In this document: in pieces, positions 31,858-42,000 of the stretch
Layout: the number at the start of each line of letters is the position of its first letter
Numbering within the stretch: position 1 is the stretch's first letter
DNA from: Macrophomina tecta
Lineage: Eukaryota > Ascomycota > Dothideomycetes > Botryosphaeriales > Botryosphaeriaceae
Direction of reading: 5' to 3'
DNA length: 64,000 nt
NCBI GenBank assembly: GCA_024180945.1
Contig: JAKSGN010000006.1
Span: forward strand, 310,001-374,000
Notes under the pieces: generated by a model
Database searches by the model: none
Told to the model about the DNA's origin: nothing
What the model saw: the letters and a program-made list of their open reading frames with translations, nothing else
Made by a program: the position numbers and the translations under genes

Positions 31858-33542
31858 GACACAGGACTGAATGGAAAAGCCAACATCCAGTCCAAGCTGC
31901 CAGCCGATGCCGTTGAGGGCATCGCCCTGGAGACGGATTCCGTCACCACCAACGCCGTCTACAATTACAGCGTGACGGCCGGCGACCTCTGGCCGGCGAA
32001 GTCTGGGCTCAGCTTCTGCAACATGACCTTTGCCTACACCCGCCACGGCGCCAACGAGACCGTGAGTAGCCAACATTAGAGGAAGTAGGCGGCAATCGAC
32101 TGACTAGCACACCGCAGACCAACGTGTGGTACTGGCTCCCCAGCCCCGACCAATTCCAAGGCTGCTACCTGACGACTGGCGGCGCCGGCTTCGCCATCAC
32201 GACGGGCGCGGAAGGCCTGGGCACCGGGCTCGTCTACGGCGCCGCAGCCGGCACCACCGACGGCGGGCTGGGCGGGTGGGACGCACAGCTGACGGACGTG
32301 ATACTCTCGGCGAACGGGTCGATGGACTGCTCTAAGCTCGTCAACTTCGGCTACCACTCGATCCATGAGATGACAGTGCTGGGCAAGGCGCTCACAAAGA
32401 GCTTTTACAGCACCGATAGCATCTTCTCATACTACTAGGCCTGCTCAAAGGGCAGACGCGAAGGATGAAGCCAAGTGCAGCAGTACGGGTCGCAGTTCTA
32501 CGGCGCCGCCATCGGCGCGCGGGCCTTCCGCATGCCCTTCCAGCAGGTGGCGCGCCTGTTCTCCAACGCCGTCGAGGTGACCGAGGACTACTACCCGCCT
32601 GCGTGCGAGCTGCGGAAGATCACCAACGACACCATCGCCGCCTGCAACGCGCTCGACGGCCGCGAGGACGGCGTCGTCAGCCGCACCGACCTGTGCAAGC
32701 TGCACTATAACGTCACCGCCAGCGTCGGCACGCCCTACGCCTGCGCTGCCTCGACCGGCAGCAGCGGTCCCATGCGCAAGCGCCAGGTGGGCGGCGGCGC
32801 GTCACCCGCCGTCAACGGCACTGTCTCCGCGCAGGCGGCCCGCATCGCCTAGCTGATCGACCGCGGTCTCTTCGACTCGCAGGGGCGACATGCCTACGTC
32901 TCGTACCAGCTGGCGGCCGGCTACGGCGACGCCTCGACGACGTAAAACTCGGCAACGGGGCAGTACGAGGCCAGCGCCAGCGGCATCGGCGTGCAGTGGG
33001 TGAACTACTTCTTCGAGAAGACGGCGTCAACCTCGCTCTCGCTCGAAAACGTCACCTACGACACGCTGCGCGACTGGATGGTCCAGGGCATGCAGGAGTA
33101 CGCCAATACGGTCTTGACGACGTCGCCCGATCTGTCCGACCTCCGGCAGGCCGGCGACAAGGTGATTCACTTCCACGGCGAGTTGGACAACTCGGTCCCC
33201 ACGGCCCCGTCCGTCATCTACCACGACGCCGTCCGCCGCACCATGTTCCCCGGAGCGAGCTACAACGAGAGCGTCGCCCAGCTGTCCGAGTTCTACCGCC
33301 TCTTCCTCGTGCCCGGTGCCGGCGACTGCGCCGTCAACTCCGCGCAGCCGAACGGCCCCTTTCCGCAGAATGTGCTCGCGAGTGTGATTGACTGGGTCGA
33401 GAACGGCGTGAATCCGGAGAGGCTGAATGCTACGGTCATCTCGGACGCGGCCACGGTGGCGGATAAGGAGCAGAAGCTGCGCAGCTTCCCGCTAAGGCCG
33501 CTGTGGCACGGTAATGCCACCATGGAGTGCGTGTACGACTAG
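31858..33542 (+). pseudogene. tannase/feruloyl esterase family pseudogene
   Basis: Remnant of a secreted alpha/beta-hydrolase that would cleave gallate or ferulate esters of plant phenolics. Coding similarity begins near 31876 (ANIQSKLPADAVEGIALETD), crosses an intact intron (32062-32117) and runs in one frame to a normal stop at 33540-33542. Family blocks: VWYWLPSPDQFQGCYLTTGG, GYHSIHEMTVLGKAL, SIFSYY, ACSKGRREG, FRMPFQQVARLF, CNALDGREDGVVS, VIHFHGELDNSVPTAPSVIY, SEFYRLFLVPGAGDC and VIDWVENGVNPERL. Four in-frame stops interrupt it: TAG 32436, TGA 32466, TAG 32850 and TAA 32943. There is no signal peptide or start codon: a stop lies at 31846 and no ATG follows before the homology. The nucleophile Ser of the Cys-Ser pair remains (32445), its Gly neighbour is Ala, and the His of the His-Cys pair is Asp (33324). 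Confidence 0.86.
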
Positions 33543-35112
33543 GCGTCTATTGATACTTGGCTTCCTAAGCTTGACTCCATCCCGCTGCCTGTTTACTAGA
33601 TGAAGGGGGAAGCCGTTAGGAAGGGGGACGGCCGGATCTGACACGTGTGTTTACTTTCAGACGTGCATGAATACTTCATGAATACGATGTTATATTTGGT
33701 GACACCTTTAAACGAGTATTCCTGGATTGGGTGCAAAATTTTCTTCTGGTTTATGTGATTGCCGGCCCGTACAACCAAGTGCAGGTATGGATGAGCGTGT
33801 GGAAAGGTGACGCAAAAGATAATCACAGTCAGTACGTATAGGACGGCCACATTGAGTTGGCTGACCGGGATTGAGTTTTAACTCAGCGGTAAGGGCAAAG
33901 GGTAAAAGAAACCCAGTGGTTTTGGGGGAACGAACTTGGACGCTTTAGATTGTTTGAGTTTTCCTGGGATCACCGGATTTCGAACCGGTGCACCCTCTAT
34001 CGCTGTTAGCAGTTGTTCTCAGTATAACGACGCGGACATGCCGAAGATCCGGGCGGCCCGTGCCCGTGGGCGAAAGAGGAGGTGAATGTCAAGGTTTATA
34101 TCGGGCCAGACATTCACAACTGCCCTGCCAAAAGAAACTGCCCGCCTGCAGTCGGCGAGGGCTGTAGATGGGATCTCTACCTCTTGCGCCATCCGGGGGT
34201 TTCGTGCTCGTCCTGCTCGCATATGCCGCATCCGGCCAGCAAATCCAGTCTTCGACCGTGTTGCACTTTCTTCAGCGGCGTTAGAACTTGGGAATCACTC
34301 ACTCAGGCGTGAACAATTATCTCACTGAGATTTATGGTGCCGTGTGCGTGTGCAGCGTGGACACGGAAGGCGCGGTTGATAAAGGCTTCCAGCCGCCGAG
34401 CACATGTGCGGGGCACCAAGACGGGAGAAAGTCTTGGCCGCCGCCATAACCTGCACGTTGTTGGCCTCAACACCACAGTTCCTCTATGACTGCCAATGTT
34501 CACTTCGTACTTTGTCTTCCGGCAGTATCATGCCCAAGCAAGGCTTTGGCTAAACGGGGGCGGGGGCGAGAGGTTTGCAAGCGACAACGATGCGTTCACC
34601 ATGCGACAGCCCTGCATGGACACCCGCCGAACATTCTTTGATTTCAGACTGACAAATTTTAGCATAACCGCCTCACGCATTCGCCTGCGTAGCCACGCTG
34701 ACAGTGCATTGGCCCGCGTTGCGTGAGATAATAGCACAGGCCAGGATGGCCTCGCTGCCGTCTTTGATTCGGGCTCCGGAGAAAGGCACTACGTCATCGC
34801 TCAAACGCGGCTCGAAACATCTGATCCATGGCGACGCCATGACGAGCCGCGCATACGCTTCGGAGCCCTCGGTAGGTCTACCGCTCAGACCTCAATTACG
34901 AATTCATTTGGCTTTCTGTTTGGGCCTGATGCAGGGTACCCGATGCTCAGATAAGTGACAAGCCAGTGTACAAAGCAGCGCTCACATGCTCACCTTTTCG
35001 CCCAATCTACACTTCCATTTCCCTTTGTTGACCACATCTCTTCGTCTCCGAATTTCAGTAAAGCCGCCCCAAAAGAGCTCCGAGGAATAGAGGGAAAAAA
35101 AAAAAAAAAAGA
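33543..35112. other. intergenic region with degenerate tRNA-like palindrome and an A16 tract
   Basis: 1.57 kb. The palindrome CACCGG-N8-CCGGTG near 33974-33993 contains TTCGAA and looks like a T-arm with a loop one base too long; no acceptor stem or D arm matches. An A16 run at 35095-35110 ends two bases before the ATG of the next gene. No supported ORF. Confidence 0.5.
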
Positions 35113-35742
35113 ATGGCTGCTAACGGCACCATCAACGGCGCTCCCACCGCCCCGGATGCCACAAGCACCACCAACCGCCCCAAGCCCCTCACCCTCCGCC
35201 GCCCGAGCAACGACCTTGGCGCCCTCACGCCCCCGCCTCCCTCCTTCTTCGCCGGCAGATGGCACATCACGCACTCGACCCTGCCCATCTGGCGCGACAA
35301 GCGCAATGTCACCATCACCTACCACCTGCGCCCGTCCCCTGACTCCTCCACGCCGCCGCAGCTCGACGACGTCGTCGAGTTCCAGACCCAGTCGGGCGAG
35401 AAGGTCAAGCAAGTCAAGGGAACCCAGAGCGAGCGCGACCCGTCGGGCAAAGAGGGCGCGAGTTGGAATTGGCACGGCAAGGGGCTGATCAAGGTGGCGA
35501 GCGCGCATTGGGAGCTGCTGGGGTGGGGGGGCCAGGACGAGGACGACCAGTGGATGGTGACGTACTTCGTGAAGACGGTGTTCACGCCCGAGGGGATCAA
35601 TGTGTATAGTCGGAGGCCGGGCGGGACGAGCGAGGAGCTGCTGGAGGAGATACAGAGGGCGCTGGTTATGACGGAGCATCCGGGCTTGGAGAGGCTGGCG
35701 GCGGAGCTGTATGAAATCAAGAGCGATGGGAGGAGGGAATGA
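35113..35742 (+). CDS. conserved fungal protein of unknown function, lipocalin-like fold suspected
   Basis: Intronless, 209 residues, no signal peptide. Residues 1-45 are Pro/Thr/Ala-rich. The rest alternates hydrophobic and polar residues in a pattern of antiparallel strands: FFAGRWHITHSTLPIWRDKR, NVTITYHLRP, LDDVVEFQTQSGEKVKQVKG, GASWNWHGKGLIKVASAHWE, LLGWG, QWMVTYFVKTVFTPEGINVY and a C-terminal helix EELLEEIQRALVM. The GxW motif near the first strand (AGRWHIT) and the WHGKG/ASAHWELLGWG blocks recall lipocalins and related calycin proteins; I have seen similar uncharacterised ascomycete proteins. The start follows an A16 leader. A fold-level call only; ligand and role unknown. Confidence 0.72.
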   Translation: MAANGTINGAPTAPDATSTTNRPKPLTLRRPSNDLGALTPPPPSFFAGRWHITHSTLPIWRDKRNVTITYHLRPSPDSSTPPQLDDVVEFQTQSGEKVKQVKGTQSERDPSGKEGASWNWHGKGLIKVASAHWELLGWGGQDEDDQWMVTYFVKTVFTPEGINVYSRRPGGTSEELLEEIQRALVMTEHPGLERLAAELYEIKSDGRRE

Positions 35743-36095
35743 ATTATGAATGGGCAATCCGTCTGCGTTCATAGAGAGAAATTATTAGAATGATTAATGG
35801 TATAGAATCCTCATCAAGTCGTAATAATACTTATAGAGAAGCATATAGGAGAAGATGGCAAGCAATCATGCTACTCTCCGTATCAAAGGCCGATCTCCAT
35901 CTTCGCAGCATGTCCATCTAGATGAGATAACCGAAACGTTGTCGTGAACGTCGTAACAAAACTCCGCTAGAAATGCCGTAAACTCAAATCGCTATAAACT
36001 GCAGAGCGAAGGCAAATACATCAGTGGAAAGTAAAAGGCAAAACATATCCGTACAAGCGGAATCCGAATACAATCAATACCACCTCACCACCCAC
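35743..36095. other. short AT-rich intergenic between convergent genes
   Basis: 353 bp separating the lipocalin-like stop from the stop of the giant minus-strand gene. AT-rich, with no ORF; paired 3' untranslated regions are the likely content. Confidence 0.6.
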
Positions 36096-39000
36096 TTACG
36101 GCTTCAACAACTTCTTGAACGGGCTAAACAGCCCTCCACCTCTCGACTCCTCCTTCGGCCTCTCCTTCTCCCTAGAGCTCTTTCCACCACTCCGATGATG
36201 CCTCTCGCCCCTCTCCTTCTCCCTCTCCTTCTCCCTCTCCCGCTCACCCTCCCTCCTCCTTTCCTTTGCGGCAGGCTCAGCAACACTATCGCGCCTCCTC
36301 TCCCTATGTCTCTCACCATCCCTCGCCCTCCTCTCCCTCTCTCTTTTCTCGTCACCCACATCTGCTTTACTACTCCTCCTCTCCCTGCGCCTCTCCCCCT
36401 CCGGCTTCCCCCCACTCTTCGGCCTCGACGTCGCGTGCAGCAACTCCTCCGCACTCCCTGGCACTGACGGCGAGGCCGCCGACGATGATGAGTGCACCTT
36501 ACTATCTCTCCTTGACCGATGATGCCGCTCCCTGACTCCGCCGTCAGCATCACCACCATCACCACCGCTGCGATGATGATGACCATGATGCCGCGAACTC
36601 CTGTGATGTCTCCTCCTCTGTTCGCTCGACCCTCCTCCCGAACTACCGCCATCCGCGCGCCCCTCCGGCTGCACGTACTCGAACATGGAGTCGAAATTCC
36701 TCTCCGGCAGCTCGTCCACCGGCGAAGGCAAGGCCTCGGGCACGAATGGCGGCGACGGGGGTGGAGCCTCGACCGGATTGAGCGTCTCGTCAACGACGAT
36801 GGGTCCCATGATGGGTGAAGTATTCGCTGCCAGGGGTGGGGGCGTCGGGGGATACTCGCCGGCACGGGAGGCGCGGCGCTCGGCCTTGCGGCGACGGTGG
36901 CGCTCTTCTTCGCTGGGAGAGCGACGGGAGGAACGGTGGCTGGTCCCGCGGTCACGTTCACGCTCTTTGCCCTTGTCCTTGGGCACCGTGACGCGGTCCC
37001 TGTCCTTGTGGATATTGGGAGAGGTGTTTGAGCGGCCGAAGAGGGCCATGATGAGGCCGGAGCTCTGGCGCTTAGGGCTAGTGTTGCGTGTATGGCTTTC
37101 CGTGTGGCTGCGGCGAGGGCGCGGCGGCAGGTCTCCGCGTTCACGGAGTTCCTTCGCCTCCATGGTCGGAGAGGGGAAGGCGTCGGGGATAGGTAGGTCG
37201 TTTGTGTCAAGGGCCGAGGCACGCCTTTCCCTGTGCTTGCGTTCCTTGCGTCGTTGACGACGTGCTTCTTCTTCCTCTTCTTCCTGTTTCTTGAGTGCCT
37301 CTTCCGCCTCTTTGCGAGCCTTTCGTCTTAGTCGGCGTGCTTCTTCTTCTTCCTTCTGTCGTGATTCCTCGGCTTTCCTAGCCTTACGTTCCTCGTGTCG
37401 CTTGCGGCGGTCCTCTTCCTCCTTGGCTCGCCTTTGTTCATCTCTGGCAAGTCTCGCCTCTTCTTCCTCACGCTCTTTCTCCCGCTCACGTCTTCTACGT
37501 TCTCTTCTCCGTCGCTGCCTCTCTTCAGAATCTTCAACACCATCAACAACGGCTCGGGATGACCGGCGTTCTTTCTTCTCCCTTTCATGCTCAGCAGCCG
37601 TGGCAGAGTGACGTCGCAGCTTGCGTTCTGCGTCCCTGTGTGAAGACCGCACCTCGCCGGTCGACACGCGGTGGCCATGTTTATCTTTATCCTTGCTAGA
37701 TGAGCTCTTGCTGCTCGAAACCTTGCCACCACTAGCATCGCTCTTTGACGGTGATCGTGTGAATGTGAAGGGTGAAGAAGCCGATCCATGACGTTTGGTA
37801 CCCATTCCATCAAGCGGCGCCATTGTTTCATCATCTTCAGGAACCGTCTCTGCTTCTTTGGGCGCTGCGCCATCGGCTGGGGCCGATGATTCGATGATTG
37901 TCCCGGGTGCTTCTATCGGCGGAACCTCATCGGACGCTCGAAGATCTCCATCAGGGATGGGTGCTTTCTCATCCACAGCAGCTGGTGGTTCTTCTGCTGG
38001 AGGTACTTCTACCGCTGGAGGCTGTTCTACTGTTGGAAGCTCTTCTGCCGCTGGAGCATCTTCCTGTGGTGCAGGCTCCATTTCCGCAGCCCGGGCATCT
38101 TCGCCTGCAGGGCTACGCTCTGTAGCTGTCGGCGCGGGCTCGTCTGCTGGCGCGGGCTCTTCTGTGAACGGAGGTTCCGCAAGCGTAGGCGACTCCTCAG
38201 GAGCAGGTTCTTCAGATGCGGCAGGTTCTTCAGGCGCGGCAGGTTCCTCAGGAGCAGCCTGTTCTTCAGGGACAGCCGGTTCTCCTACCGCCGGAGGCTC
38301 CTCTGCAGCCGGCGGAGCATCTTCAGCCGCAGGCGGTTGCTCAAGTACCGGGGTAGCCTCAGGAGCTGTCGGTGGAGCACTCTCCTCAGCTGTTGCCTTC
38401 GCCTCAACCACAGCTAGTGCATCTTCGACGGGAGCAGGCGTCTCTTCGACGGGAGCAGGCGTGACATCGCTCTCAGCAGATTTTTCTTCACCACACGGTG
38501 CAGCATCGTCGGGCGCAGGAGGAGTTTCCACGGGAGAAGAATCATCCCCACCCACCGGTTTCTCTGCCTCCTCTTCTTCCTCGACCGGGGATTGAACAGA
38601 TGCTGCCCCTTTCACCTCATCGTCGCCATCAGCCTCATCCTTCGGCGACTCCGAGACTTCGGTCGGTACAGTGACCTCGGTGGCGGTATCGCCGCTCGAG
38701 ACAGACTCCTCCGGCGCGGTGCTCGCCACGGAAGGCTCAGCCGGGGCCTCATTCGGGGTCTCTGGCGGATCAGCAGGTGTAGCTTCAGGCTCGTCGCTTG
38801 CCTCTTCGGGAGGTAGGCTTTCCGTTGGTGGAGCTTCGGCTGGGGACTCGCTATCGTCACCTTCTTTCGGTGGAGGATCGTCAGCGGGAGGCGCTGGAGC
38901 AGGTGGGTCGGTTCTTGCTTCCACAATGCCTGGGCTTCCGGGTTCTTGGCTTTGCTCAACATTCTCATCACTTTCAGGCTGCGGATCAGTCTCAGCCGGA

Positions 39001-42000
39001 GCAGGCAGGTCGTCGCCCTCCGTTGATTTCCCCGCATCCTCAGCTGGGGCAGGATTGCCAGCGGTGTCGCCTGTCTTCTCATCTCCCTCGGGGTCGGGGT
39101 TGGATTCAGCAGGCGTGTCTCCGGGAGTGGCGTCACCACCCTCAGTTGTCTCTTCGCCATTGTTTGGCGGAGAATCGTCAGCGGCAGGCGGATCAGATGG
39201 GGCAGCCTCAGCGCCGGTAGCATCTTCTCCAGGGCTTTCAGCAGGAGTGCCGCCTTCTTTGGCAGCTTCGACATCCGCTAGGCCCTCAGGACTCTTGGCT
39301 TCTACTTCCGCCGGCGGGATGACAGGCGTCTCTTCAACAGGAGTTTCAGCCTTTTCCTCGCCCCCTGGTGGAGATGGAGCCTCAGCAGGAGGAGTGGGAG
39401 TGTCTTCTCCTGGATTGGAGCTATCGCCAGCGCCACTCTCTTCATTATCTGCCTTAACTTCTTCATTTCCCGGAGAGGCTGCCGGAGTTTCAGCAGGCTC
39501 CTCGCTGGTTGCGGGTGCCTCTTTTGCGCTTTCCTCAGAAGCAGTAGCGTCAGGCCTGTCAGGTTCCACGGAGGTTTCTGCTTCTCCTTTCTCGGCGATA
39601 GGCTCATTAGCTTCAGGCCCCTTCTCTCCTTGCTGGCCTTCTTCACAAGCAGGATCCGGGCTCGCTTCTTCTTTTGGCGCTGGCTCAGCCCTATCCTCCG
39701 CCGGCGCCGTCTCCTCGGAGGGACTCGGCTCGGCTTCGCCTTGTTTGAGTGAGTCATCGGCTTCTTGTTCGTTCTGGTCCTCTTCAGTTTTGCCAGGATC
39801 GGGCTTTTCATCCTCAGCCGGAGGTTTGTCTGACTGATCTTCTTTCTTCTCATTTTGCCCCGCCCGTTGCGCGCTGGCTTCGCCCTCGGGAATCTGTTTG
39901 TCATCGGCGGTACCATCACCATTGGCTTCGGCGGCTACGACTGGCTCCTCGCTGAGAAATCATGTCAGTATTCGCTTATTCAGCATAATCATTCCAGCTT
40001 TTTACGATGTCGTGACGAGTGATATGACCAACCCTCAAGCAACATGCACAAACGTACCTTTCTCCTGGCTTGCCTTCCTGCGGTTGGTCCTGCTCAACAT
40101 TATCAGGTTCAGCTTGATTTTCTTCACTCTTCACCTCGCCAGGGTCAGCCGCATCAACGGGCGGACTCGAGCCTTCCTCCTTGTCCGCAACCTCATTCTT
40201 CACAGGCTCTGCACTCTCACCGCCTTCTTCATTCTGAGCAGGCTCCTCCTCGTCCGACTTCGTTTCAGCAGCCTCCTCACCAGCAGCCTCAGTGGCCTTC
40301 TCATCAGAACTTCCCGCCGCCACCTCCTCCCCCAATTTCTCCGTCTCCTCCTCTACCTTCTTGGCCGTCTCCTCCTTCTCCTTAGATGCAGCATCTTCCT
40401 TCTCTTGCGCCGCGGCGGCATCCGCTGCCGCCTGAGCTGCCGCCTCAGTTGCGGCCTTCTCCTCCTTCTCCCTCTCCTCCGCCTCCTTGCGCTCCTTCTC
40501 CTCTCTCAAGACCTCTTCCATGACACGAATATCCGCTTCCGTATATTCTTCCTCTTTTTCTGCTGGTGGAAGAGGGTCTTCGGACTTCGAGAGCTCCTCC
40601 GCTGGCAACGCGGATTTTTCTTCTTCGCTCGGGTTGGAATCCTCGGCTGCGGCAGGTGCGTCTTCTGTCTTTGCTTCTTCTTCTTCTTCTGCCTTATCGC
40701 TCGACTCATGTTTCTTATCTTCATCCGGCTGAGGTTCCGAGCTAGCAGCTGCGGCAGCATCTTGCTCGGAAGCCGGCGATTCTGCAACAGAAGACTCGGA
40801 TTCAGCACCGTCGGGCTGGACACCACTTCCCCTGGCGCCATCATCCTTCGGAGTCTCCTCGGCTGCTGCACCTTCTGCAACCTTCTCGTCTACAGGTTCC
40901 TTTTCAATAGATGCTTCTACAGGAGGGATTTGCTCAGCCACTGCTTCGTTACCATCCTCTTCCTTCTTGACTTCCTCACTTTGTACAGCTGAGGGTTGCG
41001 CATCGGCCTTCGGTTCCGGACTAGCCTCTTCTTCTCCCTCGTCCTCGTGCTCTTCCTCCCCTTCGTCGCTGGATTCATCCTCCTCCTCACCTTCTTCTTC
41101 CTCAGAGCTCTCATCGCCCTCAGCCAGGGCCGCTTCGGCCGAAGGCTTTGGCTCAGTCTCCGGCGCACCAGTAGTTTCAGGGGCGGATACATCCTCTTTC
41201 TCGGCTTCTTTATCATCTGCCGCTGCGGTATCACCCTTCTCTTCACCCGCAGGCGCCGCATCGCCGCTCGATCCGTCCTCAGGCTTTGACTGAGTAGTTA
41301 CTGGCTCTTCTTCAGCAGGTGCAGCTTCCGGCGATTTCTCTTCTGTTGCATCAGCAGCCGCGGCCTCAGCGGTCTTCTCCTCGATAGTTTCCTCAGCTGA
41401 AGCATCTCCGCCTTCCGGCGATGTCTCTTCTTTCTCAGCATCATCCGCTCCAGACTTACCGTCATCCACTGTGTCAGCCTCGCTGTTCGCAGCATCCGCA
41501 GGCGGACCGCTTTCCTCGTCAGGCACAGGTACAGGCTCAGGCTCAGCCTGCGCAGCTTGAGCAGAATCTGGCCCCTCTGCTGCTTCCGCAGGCTGTTCAG
41601 CAGCGCTCGCGCTAGCATCGCTAGAGCCGTCTGCAGCTGGCGGCGTCGTTTCGTCACTGATCGTTACGTATCAGTAATATTCACCTGCAAATACAGCGTA
41701 CCGAGCCGACACTGCATGTCATGCGCATGTCCGCTGAAATGGGAAATGGGATCCGCCTATACATACCCATTCGCATCCTCGGACTTCTCGTCCTCCTTCC
41801 CACCATCATCATCATCATCAGCAGCAGCAGCTGCTAGCTCACCGTCACCCAACGCCGCCTCTTTATCTTCCACACCCTTCTCCGCATCCGCCACCAAATC
41901 CTCACCACCCCCACCTGCCGTCGAGGGCGGCTCCGGTGCCTCAAGGGGAGGCACATCATCACCGTCGCTCTGATCTGGCTCTATGGGCTCGAACTCCTCA

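Noticed and set aside
33965..34031. Possible tRNA-Ser-like gene on the minus strand (GGTTCGAAATCC and CTGCTAAC strings).
   Set aside because: The T loop would have 8 bases, no acceptor stem pairs, and no A box lies upstream; at best a degenerate fragment.
36096..36300. C-terminal Arg/Glu/His-rich stretch as an RS-domain splicing factor.
   Set aside because: The charged tail lacks dense RS dipeptides and no RNA-binding domain is present in the 2673 residues.
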